64,000 nt of DNA. Source: an uncultured Paracoccaceae bacterium (lineage in GTDB: Bacteria > Pseudomonadota > Alphaproteobacteria > Rhodobacterales > Rhodobacteraceae). The DNA is taken from contig CANNFA010000005.1 of assembly GCA_947503765.1 (NCBI GenBank), positions 186,001-250,000 of the forward strand. The letters are read 5' to 3'. A program made the translations under genes and the position numbers. This document shows, one piece after another, positions 17,786 through 25,707 of this stretch (positions are counted from its first letter, which is position 1; the number at the start of each line of letters is the position of its first letter). The notes under the pieces were generated by a model. It did no database searches, was not told where the DNA came from, and was given only the letters and a program-made list of their open reading frames with translations.

Positions 17786-20520
17786 GCGCCGGCCTCCAGT
17801 TTGCGGACCGAGACGCGGACCAGGTCGGCCCCCGATCCCGTGGCGTCGGTCAGTTCCAGCGACATCGGCGTCAGCGCGTTCATGCTGGGGGTCTTCAGAT
17901 CCTTGGCAAAGGGCGTCTTCCAATGGTCGAACTGGCCGATCATCAGCACCGTGTCGGGCCGGATCCCCTGGCGCAGGATCACCGCGCCTTTCGTGGTGCC
18001 CGTGGGCGAGGCGATCTCGACCCGGTCGCCTTCGGCCAGGCCCAGCTTTCGCGCCGCGGCCGGGTTCATCAGCATGCCGCCATGGCCGGCCACGTTCGAG
18101 GCGACCTCGTGGATCATCTGGATCCCGGCATTGCCGCCCCAGGAATATTGCATCGACCGCGCGGTCAGCAGCCAGAACGGATAATCGGCGATCTTGACGT
18201 CATAGGCTTCTTCCTGCGCGTGTTCCCACAGGCCGGGCAGGTCCTGGTAATGCGGCAGCGCCTCGTATTCGCCTAGCTGCCGGTCCCACCAGGTGATGCC
18301 CTTTTCATGCAGCCGCGCGCCCAGTTCCTGGCCGATGCGCAGCAGACGTTCCTGATAGGGCAGTTCGAACCGCAGCCCCTGTTCGATCATCGCCGGGTAC
18401 AGATACCAGCGCTCGCGCGAGAAGGGGGCGGTGCGGAACCCGTGTTCGCGGAAATAGTCCAGCCCCTGGCTTTCCGCGCCATCGGTCAGTTCCGCCGATC
18501 CCGCCCGGCAGGAGGCATCCCAGATCTCCTCGACCGAATGTTCGGTCTCCGGCTCCAGCGAGAAATCGTATTTCTCGCCGAACAGCCGTATCCCGGCAGC
18601 GCCCTTGTTGATGGCGGTGTTGTATTCGGCCAGCAGGCCGGTGCCCTTGGCAAGCTGGGTGGCGATCCAGGTGAAATCGCGCGCCTCGCCCATCGGCTCT
18701 GCCGCCGGGTCGCGCAGCGCGAATCCCTGGTGGTCCCAGAATTGCTCCACATATTTGGACCCGCCGATGCGGATCAGTTGCAGCCCTTCCAGATCGGTGC
18801 ATTCGGGCAGCAGCACGTCGGCCATGTGGTTGGTTTCGTCATGGGTATAGGCGAAACAGACGGTGAATGGGAAATTGGCGATCGCCTCCTCGACCGCGCC
18901 GGTTTCCCAGAAGGAAATCACCGGATTGGTGCGATAGACGAACCAGACATCGGGCTGGGTCGGCTTGGGCAGATGCTCGAACCCCTTCTTCTGCGCCATC
19001 CAGGCCAGATGGGTCGGGCCCAAAGCCTGGCTCCAGGGGGAATTGGCGGCCAGCGGGATCAGCGTCTGGTGCGAATGGCGCGAGGTCGGCGTCTCTTTCC
19101 AGTCGCCCTTTTTCGTCGGGTTCATCGGATAGTTCATGAACCCGTCCGGCCCCGGCACCACGCTGGACCAGCGATTGTCGGCCGGCCGGTTCAGCCGCAC
19201 CGTGGTGCCCAGCGTGCCGCCCGGAACCTCAAGCCCGCCGATCAGCACCGCCATGACCGTGCGCGCCCAGACGCATTCGAACCCGCCCCAGCCGTTGCAG
19301 ACCGTCTTGCCCAGGCTGATCGCCACCGGGCGGAACGGCATCTCGCGGCCATCGACGACCATCGTCTCGCCGACATGCGCGTGATCGAGGAAATCCAGCG
19401 CGGTCTTGCGGATCACCTGGGCCTTCACGTCGCAGATATCCGCCGCCCATTCCGGGCTGTACTCCTTCACATGCGCGACCAGATGGGCGAATGACGGCTG
19501 GCAGACCGCACCGTCATGGCGCCATTCCACGTCATCCGGCCCGACCTCCAGCCCCGAAACGGTGAAGTCCCCCTCCAGCGCGGGATCGGTGCCCTCGGTA
19601 TCGAACGGCACCGCGCGGCCGCTGTTCAGATCCCAGATCAGCGGCTTTTGCGTGTCCGGATCGCGCAGGAAGAACCCGTTCGGCGCCACCAGGTAGGGCG
19701 AGGATGTCATCGCCTTGAGGAAGGGCAGGTCCAGCCTTTCGCGCCCTGCCTCGTGCAGCAGCACATGGACCAGCGCGAACATGAAGGCCGGGTCGGTCTT
19801 TGGCCGGATCGGCACCCATTCGGCCGAACAGGCGCCGGTGATCGACAGGTGCGGTTCGACCTGAACGCGCTTGACGCCCCGGTCGCGCGCATCGGCATGG
19901 CGGCGCACCCCGCAGACCCCGCCCGACGCCTCGACATTGGCACCAAGCGAGATGATCATCTCGACCAGCGGCGTGTCGGGCGACACGGTAAAGGCGCGGT
20001 GCCACAATTCGCCGTACAGATGCTCCGAATGGTAGCACTTGACGCCCTGGCCGCTGCCGAAACTCATGTCGACCGCGCCCCAGGCTTTCAGGAAGGCCGG
20101 AAAGGTCCCCATATAGACGGTCGGCGTGCCGCCGCCGCCGAAACTGGCCGCGATGCGGGGAAAGCCGCTTTCATCCATCTTCCCCTTGGCCTGCGCCTCG
20201 TTCAGCTTGCCGCAGATCAATTCCAGCGCCTCGTCCCAGGTCGCGGGGCGGAAACCGGGATCCTCGCCCCTGCCCTTTTTCGGGTTGGTGCGGATCATCG
20301 GTGTCTGGACGCGATGCGGGTTGTTTGTCTTCTGGATCAGGCCGAAGGCCTTGACGCAGACCTTGCCATGCGCCGGATGCACCGCAGCCGCCGCGCCGTT
20401 CGGGCGCACCTGCACCGGCACGCCGTCCTGGATGTCGATCTTCATCAGGTCGGGCCCGGCCACGCATTGGTAGCAATAAGAGGAAACGGTCTTGGTGACG
20501 GACTTGCCGTTGGATCGCAT
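17782..20520 (-). CDS. padB: Phenylacetyl-CoA:acceptor oxidoreductase, molybdopterin catalytic subunit
   Basis: The 912-residue protein belongs to the DMSO-reductase family. Near the N-terminus CYQC (16-19) and GKVCVKAFG (Cys55) provide three cysteines for an Fe-S cluster; the position expected for the fourth (C-x2-C-x3-C) holds Pro23-Asp24. Molybdopterin-binding segments include SFGSGQGVKCYHSEHLYGELW, SLGANVEASGG and, at the C-terminus, HGGMLMNPAAARKLGLAEGDRVEIASPTG. No twin-arginine signal is present, so the subunit faces the cytoplasm, as in Thauera. It oxidises the alpha-carbon of phenylacetyl-CoA by four electrons towards phenylglyoxylate. Its neighbours (thioesterase, PadC-PadD fusion, PaaK) support the assignment. 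Confidence 0.9.
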   Translation of the reverse strand: MRSNGKSVTKTVSSYCYQCVAGPDLMKIDIQDGVPVQVRPNGAAAAVHPAHGKVCVKAFGLIQKTNNPHRVQTPMIRTNPKKGRGEDPGFRPATWDEALELICGKLNEAQAKGKMDESGFPRIAASFGGGGTPTVYMGTFPAFLKAWGAVDMSFGSGQGVKCYHSEHLYGELWHRAFTVSPDTPLVEMIISLGANVEASGGVCGVRRHADARDRGVKRVQVEPHLSITGACSAEWVPIRPKTDPAFMFALVHVLLHEAGRERLDLPFLKAMTSSPYLVAPNGFFLRDPDTQKPLIWDLNSGRAVPFDTEGTDPALEGDFTVSGLEVGPDDVEWRHDGAVCQPSFAHLVAHVKEYSPEWAADICDVKAQVIRKTALDFLDHAHVGETMVVDGREMPFRPVAISLGKTVCNGWGGFECVWARTVMAVLIGGLEVPGGTLGTTVRLNRPADNRWSSVVPGPDGFMNYPMNPTKKGDWKETPTSRHSHQTLIPLAANSPWSQALGPTHLAWMAQKKGFEHLPKPTQPDVWFVYRTNPVISFWETGAVEEAIANFPFTVCFAYTHDETNHMADVLLPECTDLEGLQLIRIGGSKYVEQFWDHQGFALRDPAAEPMGEARDFTWIATQLAKGTGLLAEYNTAINKGAAGIRLFGEKYDFSLEPETEHSVEEIWDASCRAGSAELTDGAESQGLDYFREHGFRTAPFSRERWYLYPAMIEQGLRFELPYQERLLRIGQELGARLHEKGITWWDRQLGEYEALPHYQDLPGLWEHAQEEAYDVKIADYPFWLLTARSMQYSWGGNAGIQMIHEVASNVAGHGGMLMNPAAARKLGLAEGDRVEIASPTGTTKGAVILRQGIRPDTVLMIGQFDHWKTPFAKDLKTPSMNALTPMSLELTDATGSGADLVRVSVRKLEAGA

Positions 20521-20532
20521 CGCGTCAGCCTT

Positions 20533-20940
20533 TCATGTCGCGCTGGCTTTCGCGGCCTTCTGGCGCAGCCGCTCGGCGGTCTTGGCCACATCGACGACGA
20601 ATCGTTCGTGGCTGCCCTTGCAGATCGGCTCGACAGTGTCGGTCGCGCTTACGTCCAGAACCACGCGGCGCCCGTCCACCTCGCGCACGGTGACGGTGAT
20701 CGTCGCGTCCATCCCCAGAAGGGTCGGCGACAGATGCGCGATATCGACCTTGGTGCCGACCGAATCCTGCCCTTCGGGGATATGCGCCAGGATCAGGTCG
20801 CGGCAGGTATGTTCGATGTCGCGCACCAGCGAGGGCGTCGCATAGACGCGGCAATCCTCGCCCATGAAACCGATGGTGCTGTCGCGGTCGACCGCGATCG
20901 TGCGGCTGTCGGTGATACCGGCTTTAAGGTCCATGTCCAT
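20533..20940 (-). CDS. FlK-type hotdog acyl-CoA thioesterase
   Basis: The 135-residue hotdog protein resembles fluoroacetyl-CoA thioesterase FlK. Thr35, Glu43 and His69 (in ATPSLV, DIEHT and IAHLSPT) reproduce the spacing of the FlK triad Thr42/Glu50/His76 exactly. It is the first gene of the pad operon, 12 bp ahead of padB. PadB chemistry passes through a CoA thioester of phenylglyoxylate, so hydrolysis of phenylglyoxylyl-CoA to free phenylglyoxylate is a fitting role. This is inference; a proofreading thioesterase is an alternative. AGGG precedes ATG 20940. Confidence 0.75.
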   Translation of the reverse strand: MDMDLKAGITDSRTIAVDRDSTIGFMGEDCRVYATPSLVRDIEHTCRDLILAHIPEGQDSVGTKVDIAHLSPTLLGMDATITVTVREVDGRRVVLDVSATDTVEPICKGSHERFVVDVAKTAERLRQKAAKASAT

Positions 20941-20969
20941 GCGCTTTCCCTAGGATTCCCACTAAACTT

Positions 20970-20989
20970 GCATAACAGTACCGATTTAC
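20970..20989 (+). promoter_or_regulatory. Candidate third copy of the AGTACC-TTTAC motif upstream of the pad operon
   Basis: The plus-strand sequence GCATAACAGTACCGATTTAC matches the had-side site and its extension in 15 of 20 positions, including AGTACC-N2-TTTAC exactly. Its orientation relative to the downstream operon is opposite to that at had. It lies 30 bp before the thioesterase start. Confidence 0.35.
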
Positions 20990-21033
20990 ATCTTTCCATG
21001 CAACAGGTCAGTTGCGCGGTTTCCGCGACGGCC

Positions 21034-21054
21034 CCTGCGCCAAGCTGGCGCAGG
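21034..21054. promoter_or_regulatory. Perfect hairpin/palindrome upstream of the pad operon
   Basis: CCTGCGCC - AAGCT - GGCGCAGG is a perfect 8-bp inverted repeat with a 5-nt spacer, 94 bp upstream of the first pad gene. It could be an operator or a terminator stem for transcripts from the GntR gene, which ends at 21304 and is read towards it. No T-tract follows. Confidence 0.45.
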
Positions 21055-21303
21055 CACGTGCATCACTTTCCTTGATCTGACCCCGAAAACCGCGCAGGAC
21101 AAATCGCCGCGCCCCGGCGAAACGGTGAGGAACCGGCCAGAAATGGCCTGCCGGGTTGTGGCTGACCGGGGGAATGGAGGGCAGACCGGCTCGCCGGGTT
21201 CGAGACGTGGCCCCTGCTGGCCAACACGCCGCGTTCGGCAAGCAGACAGGGCCGCCGATACAGACGGAACGCCACGATCAGCCGGGCAATGCCCCCTGCC
21301 CCG

Positions 21304-22029
21304 TCAGCCTTGCGCCTCCTCCGGCGCGCCGCCCTCCGCGGTTTCCAGATGCGCCAGCAGCGAATCCCGTGCCCCGGCGATATGCGCCGCGGTCAGGCGC
21401 GCGGCATGGTCCGCATCGCCCGCTTCGCAGGCGGCAAGGATGCCGCGGTGTTCCTCGTCGGCGCGGCCCATCCCGTCCGACATCAGAAGCTGCGCGCGCA
21501 GGTACCTGTCGACCCGGTCCATCGCGTTGTCGATGACCGTCATGTGATAGGGCATCCCGCTGGCGCGATAGATCGTCTCGTGGAACTTGCGGTTCAGATC
21601 GCCCCATTCCATCGGATCGGTGCTGTCCGAGAATGCGCGGCAATAGCGGCGGGCCTGTTCGATGTCCGCCTCGGTCATCCGGGGCACGGCATGGCGCACG
21701 ACCTCCGGCTCCACCAGCCCGCGGAAATCGAAGATCTCTCGCGCCTCGCCCGGTGACAGGCCGGCCACAACGGCGCCGCGATAGCGCTGCGCGGTGATCA
21801 GGCCCAAATGCTCCAGCCGGGTCAGCGCCTCGCGCACGGGGATGCGGCTGGTGCGGAACATCCGCGCCAGATCGTCCTGGCGCAGCGCCTCGCCGTCCTT
21901 CAGCTCGCCGGTGATGATCGCCTTGCGCACCGCCTCGAAGATGATGGTCGAGGCCGATGCGGTCTGCGAGATATCCACGGCTTTCAGCGGCATTCTGCGG
22001 TCTTTCGTTCCGGGCTGGTCGACGCTCAT
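21304..22029 (-). CDS. GntR-family regulator (FadR/FCD subfamily), probably of the hydroxyproline operon
   Basis: The 241-residue form starts at ATG 22029; a TTG at 22041 and an ATG at 21993 (MPLKAVD) are alternatives. A winged-helix domain (IIFEAVRKAIITGELKDGEALRQDDLARMFRTSRIPVREALTRLEHLGLI) is followed by an FCD ligand domain (about 85-225) with the metal-site pattern ...DLNRKFHETIY... and EEHRGIL...AH. It is divergent from the DapA-family gene, and a perfect palindrome lies between them. GntR regulators such as HypR control hydroxyproline catabolism in rhizobia. The pad operon starts downstream on the same strand, but regulation of the divergent operon is the more usual arrangement. Confidence 0.88.
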   Translation of the reverse strand: MSVDQPGTKDRRMPLKAVDISQTASASTIIFEAVRKAIITGELKDGEALRQDDLARMFRTSRIPVREALTRLEHLGLITAQRYRGAVVAGLSPGEAREIFDFRGLVEPEVVRHAVPRMTEADIEQARRYCRAFSDSTDPMEWGDLNRKFHETIYRASGMPYHMTVIDNAMDRVDRYLRAQLLMSDGMGRADEEHRGILAACEAGDADHAARLTAAHIAGARDSLLAHLETAEGGAPEEAQG

Positions 22030-22076
22030 GCATATTCGCAATGCGGCGGCGAATAAAGTGGGTCATATATTGAATA

Positions 22077-22086
22077 TTGGATCCAA
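22077..22086. promoter_or_regulatory. Candidate GntR operator
   Basis: TTGGATCCAA is a perfect 10-bp palindrome in the A/T-rich divergent region between the GntR gene and the operon starting at 22244. FCD-type GntR proteins commonly bind TTG-N4-CAA type palindromes. It lies 48 bp upstream of the regulator's ATG, fitting autoregulation. Confidence 0.5.
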
Positions 22087-22243
22087 AACGGGTAAAGGAC
22101 GCTCATCTGCCGCGCCGCCTGCCCGACTCGCCCGTAACATGCGTCCCGTCATGCCGCGCAATAAGCCTTCTTCCCGGCCCGGTTTCCCGCGGAAACCCGG
22201 CCCCCGCCAGACAGTACAGACTGACAGAAAAGGACCAGATTCC

Positions 22244-23203
22244 ATGTCGCAGAATACCTTTACCGGCACGATGCCCGCGCTGATGACACCCTGCAAGCCC
22301 GATCGCAGCCCCGATTTCGACGCGCTGGTGAAGAAGGGCCGCGAACTGATCGACGCCGGCATGTCGGCGGTGGTCTATTGCGGCTCGATGGGTGACTGGC
22401 CGCTGCTGACGGACGAGCAGCGCATGGAAGGCGTCGCGCGCCTGACAGAGGCCGGCGTGCCGGTCATCGTCGGCACGGGCGCGGTCAATACCCGCTCGGC
22501 CGTGGCCCATGCCGAACATGCCGCCAAGGTCGGGGCCAAGGGCCTGATGCTGATCCCGCGCCTTCTGTCGCGCGGCTCTTCCGTTCCGGCGCAGCGCGCC
22601 CATTTCGCCGCCGTCCTGTCGGCCGCGCCCGATCTGCCGGCGGTGATCTACAACAGCCCCTATTACGGCTATGCCACCCGCGCCGACCTGTTCTTCGAGC
22701 TGCGCGCGCAGCATGCCAACCTGGTGGGCTTCAAGGAATTCGGCGGCAACGAGGCGCTCAGCTACGCGGCCGAGAACATCACCTCGCGCGATGACGACCT
22801 GATCCTGATGGTCGGCGTCGATACCACCGTGGTGCACGGCTTTGTCAATTGCGGCGCCGGCGGCGCGATCACCGGCATCGGCAACGCCCTGCCGCGCGAG
22901 GTGCTGCACCTGGTGGCCCTGTCGCAGAAGGCTGCCCAGGGCGACGCCGAGGCCCGCCGCCGGGCCGAGGAACTGGACCGCGCGCTGCACGTCCTGTCCA
23001 GCTTCGACGAAGGGCCGGACCTGGTGCTGTACTACAAGCACCTGCTGGTTCTGAACGGCGACACCGAGTACGAGCTGCACTTCAACGAGTCGGACGCCCT
23101 GAGCGATGCGCAGCGCAACTATGCCACCCAGCAATTCAACCTGTTCAAGGCCTGGTACGCGGACTGGAGCAAAGAGCCCGGCACCGTTTCCGAAGCTGCC
23201 TGA
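22244..23203 (+). CDS. DapA-family (DHDPS/N-acetylneuraminate lyase) deaminase or aldolase
   Basis: ATG 22244 has AGGA nine bases upstream; the frame is open far upstream but unsupported. The 319 residues form a DapA-type barrel: Tyr136 in IYNSPYYGY and Lys164 in VGFKEFGG are the expected catalytic Tyr and Schiff-base Lys. The 2-oxoacid binding segment YCGSMGDWPLLT replaces the usual GTTGE. In hydroxyproline catabolism a DapA-family enzyme removes water and ammonia from 1-pyrroline-4-hydroxy-2-carboxylate to give 2-oxoglutarate semialdehyde, and the following genes (FAD dehydrogenase, epimerase) fit that role. Specificity is inferred from context. Confidence 0.8.
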   Translation: MSQNTFTGTMPALMTPCKPDRSPDFDALVKKGRELIDAGMSAVVYCGSMGDWPLLTDEQRMEGVARLTEAGVPVIVGTGAVNTRSAVAHAEHAAKVGAKGLMLIPRLLSRGSSVPAQRAHFAAVLSAAPDLPAVIYNSPYYGYATRADLFFELRAQHANLVGFKEFGGNEALSYAAENITSRDDDLILMVGVDTTVVHGFVNCGAGGAITGIGNALPREVLHLVALSQKAAQGDAEARRRAEELDRALHVLSSFDEGPDLVLYYKHLLVLNGDTEYELHFNESDALSDAQRNYATQQFNLFKAWYADWSKEPGTVSEAA

Positions 23204-23293
23204 GGCCGAAACGCGGATGAAGGTAAGCAGCCTTGCGTTCCGCCCGGTCCGCCCCGAAAGGGCGCGGGCCGGTCCCGTTCCGGGCGCGGGGCG

Positions 23294-24550
23294 ATGACCG
23301 CGCGACGCGAGATCGTGGTGATCGGCGCCGGCGTCGTCGGGCTGAGCACGGCGCTGGTCTCGGCCGAGCGCGGCCATGCCGTGCGCGTTCTCGACCGCGA
23401 GGGCGTGGCGGCGGGCGCGTCCTCGGGCAATGCCGGCGCCTTTGCCTTTCCCGACATCATCCCGCTGGCCACGCCCGGCATCATGCGCCGCGCGCCGCGC
23501 TGGCTGATCGACCCGACCGGCCCGCTCAGCGTGCCGCCGCGCTATGCCCTGCACATCGCGCCCTGGCTGTGGAAATTCTGGCGCGCCAGCCAGCCGGGCC
23601 GCTACGCAGCCTCGGTCGCGGCGCAGGCGGGGCTGATGGACCTGTCGCGCGCCGCGCTGGACCGGCGGGTGCAGAAAAGCGGGCTTTCAAACCTGATCCG
23701 CCATGACGGGCAGTTGCAGCTTTACGACAGCGAACGCTCCTGGCGCGCCAGCCTGCCCGGCTGGGAGGAACGCGCGCGCCACGGCATCGCGTTTCGCCAC
23801 CTGTCCTCGGCCGCCGAGATCGCGGAATTGCAGCCGGGCCTTGCGCCCCGCTTCGCCCACGCGACCTTTACCCCCGACTGGCGCAACGTCACCGATCCGG
23901 CCGATTGGTGCACCGCACTGGCCGAGCGATTTCAGGCTCTGGGCGGACGGATAGAGACGCTTGACGTCACTGCGCTGAACGCCACCGAAGACGGCGTGCG
24001 GATCGCCACGAACGCGGGCGAAGTGCGGGCCGATCACGCGGTGCTGGCGGCGGGGGCATTTTCCCAGCGGCTGCTGGCGCCCGCCGGCATCCGCATGCCG
24101 CTCGAGACGGAACGCGGTTACAACACCACCCTGCCCCGCCCGGATTTCGACCTGCGCCTGCAGGTGACGTTCAACGATCACGCCTTCGTCGTCAGCCGGG
24201 TGCGGGACGGTTTGCGCGTCGGCGGCGCGGTGGAACTGGGCGGGCTGGACGCGCCGCCCAATTACGCCCGTTCGCGCGCGCTGCTGGCCCGGGCGCAGGC
24301 GTTCATGCCCGGCCTGAACGCGACAGGCGGCGTGGAATGGATGGGTTTTCGCCCCTCGATGCCCGACAGCCTGCCGGTGATCGGCGCGCATCCGAAACTG
24401 CCGCATGTCACGCTTGCCTTCGGGCACGGGCATCTGGGCCTGACCCAATCGGCCGGCACCGGAGAGTTGGTGGCCGACCTCGTCACCGGTGCGGCGCCGG
24501 AAATCGACCTGACCCCCTTTCGCCCGACCCGGTTCGAGGAGAGAACATGA
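23294..24550 (+). CDS. FAD-dependent D-amino-acid (D-hydroxyproline) dehydrogenase
   Basis: The 418-residue DAO-family flavoprotein starts with the dinucleotide fold VVIGAGVVGLSTALVSAERG and ends with the FAD-closing segment LPHVTLAFGHGHLGLTQSAGTGELVADL. WMGFRPSMPDSLPVIG is the family motif that lies over the flavin in DadA-like enzymes. It likely oxidises cis-4-hydroxy-D-proline to 1-pyrroline-4-hydroxy-2-carboxylate, passing electrons to the respiratory chain. The next gene overlaps by ATGA and encodes the epimerase that would make its substrate. Confidence 0.85.
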   Translation: MTARREIVVIGAGVVGLSTALVSAERGHAVRVLDREGVAAGASSGNAGAFAFPDIIPLATPGIMRRAPRWLIDPTGPLSVPPRYALHIAPWLWKFWRASQPGRYAASVAAQAGLMDLSRAALDRRVQKSGLSNLIRHDGQLQLYDSERSWRASLPGWEERARHGIAFRHLSSAAEIAELQPGLAPRFAHATFTPDWRNVTDPADWCTALAERFQALGGRIETLDVTALNATEDGVRIATNAGEVRADHAVLAAGAFSQRLLAPAGIRMPLETERGYNTTLPRPDFDLRLQVTFNDHAFVVSRVRDGLRVGGAVELGGLDAPPNYARSRALLARAQAFMPGLNATGGVEWMGFRPSMPDSLPVIGAHPKLPHVTLAFGHGHLGLTQSAGTGELVADLVTGAAPEIDLTPFRPTRFEERT

Positions 24551-25548
24551 GCCAACACACCTTTCAATGCATCGACGGACATACTTGCGGCAACCCGGTG
24601 CGCGTCGTCTCTGGCGGGGCGCCGCGGCTGGAGGGCGCGACGATGCTGGACCGCCGCGCGCATTTCCTGGCCGAATATGACTGGATCCGCACCGGCCTGA
24701 TGTTCGAGCCGCGCGGCCATGACATGATGTCGGGCTCGATCCTGTACCCGCCGACGCGCGACGATTGCGACGTGGGCGTGCTGTTCATCGAAACCTCGGG
24801 CTGCCTGCCGATGTGCGGGCACGGCACGATCGGCACCGTCACCACGGCGATCGAGAACGGCTTGGTGCGCCCGAAGAATCCGGGCGTTCTGAACCTCGAC
24901 ACCCCCGCCGGCCGCGTCGTCGCCCGCTACCGGCAAGAGGGGCGATTCGTCGAGGAGGTGCGCCTGACCAACGTGCCCGCCTTCCTGCATTCCACCGGCC
25001 TGAGTGCGCATGTGGACGGGCTGGGCGAGGTCACGGTGGATGTCGCCTATGGCGGCAATTTCTACGCCATCGTCGATCCGCAGGACGCGTTCCGCGACAT
25101 CGCCGATCATTCGGCGGGCGATCTGATCCGCTGGTCACCCCGGCTGCGCGCCGCGCTGAACGAGAAATACGACTTCACCCATCCCGAACACGCGCAGATT
25201 CGCGGGCTCAGCCATATCCTGTGGACCGGCGCGCCGACGCAGGCAGGCGCCACGGCGCGCAACGCGGTGTTCTACGGCGACAAGGCCATCGACCGCTCGC
25301 CCTGCGGCACCGGCACCTCGGCGCGCATGGCCCAATGGGCGGCCAGGGGGCAATTGTCCGAAGGCACGAATTTCGTGCATGAGAGCATCATCGGCTCGCT
25401 GTTCAACGGCCGGATCGAGGGGCGCGCCAAGGTCGGCGAGACCGACGCGATCATCCCCTCCATCGCCGGCTGGGCAAGGGTCACGGGGTACAACACGATC
25501 TTCATCGACGAGCGCGACCCCTTCGCGCATGGATTCGTGGTGCAATAG
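24547..25548 (+). CDS. 4-hydroxyproline 2-epimerase (proline racemase family)
   Basis: ATG 24547 overlaps the previous stop by ATGA. The 333-residue protein has both catalytic cysteines of the family: MCGHGTIGT (first) and DRSPCGTGTSARMA (second). HTCGNPVRVV at the N-terminus and VDVAYGGNFYAIV in the middle are also family motifs. Two cysteines and its flavoprotein partner point to epimerisation of trans-4-hydroxy-L-proline to cis-4-hydroxy-D-proline rather than proline racemisation. It is cytoplasmic. Confidence 0.9.
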   Translation: MSQHTFQCIDGHTCGNPVRVVSGGAPRLEGATMLDRRAHFLAEYDWIRTGLMFEPRGHDMMSGSILYPPTRDDCDVGVLFIETSGCLPMCGHGTIGTVTTAIENGLVRPKNPGVLNLDTPAGRVVARYRQEGRFVEEVRLTNVPAFLHSTGLSAHVDGLGEVTVDVAYGGNFYAIVDPQDAFRDIADHSAGDLIRWSPRLRAALNEKYDFTHPEHAQIRGLSHILWTGAPTQAGATARNAVFYGDKAIDRSPCGTGTSARMAQWAARGQLSEGTNFVHESIIGSLFNGRIEGRAKVGETDAIIPSIAGWARVTGYNTIFIDERDPFAHGFVVQ

Positions 25549-25622
25549 GGACGAGACGGGGACCAGGCGGAAAACGATACCGCTCCAGAACAGAGGATCG
25601 CGCCCGGCCCGAGGGTGGGCGC

Positions 25623-25675
25623 ATCGCGCCCGCCCTGGGGGGCGGGTCGGGCGCGATCCGGGGCTGAAGCCCCGG
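25623..25675. repeat. Two adjacent GC-rich hairpins inside the hydroxyproline operon
   Basis: ATCGCGCCCG (25623-25632) pairs perfectly with CGGGCGCGAT (25648-25657), with a further CCC/GGG stack in the loop. Directly abutting is CCGGGGCT-GA-AGCCCCGG (25658-25675). They occupy most of the 159-bp gap between the epimerase and its paralogue, the longest gap in this operon. They may stabilise or attenuate the transcript. Confidence 0.6.
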
Positions 25676-25707
25676 GAAGTAAACACTAACATCCACGGGA
25701 CGACCAC

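Larger units (their letters stand above)
20941..21303. other. 363-bp non-coding region upstream of the pad operon
   Basis: No credible gene is seen here. It holds the pad-operon promoter (minus strand) and the 3' flank of the GntR gene. A candidate motif at 20970-20989 and a perfect hairpin at 21034-21054 are listed separately. The remainder, about 21060-21300, shows nothing recognisable. Confidence 0.6.
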
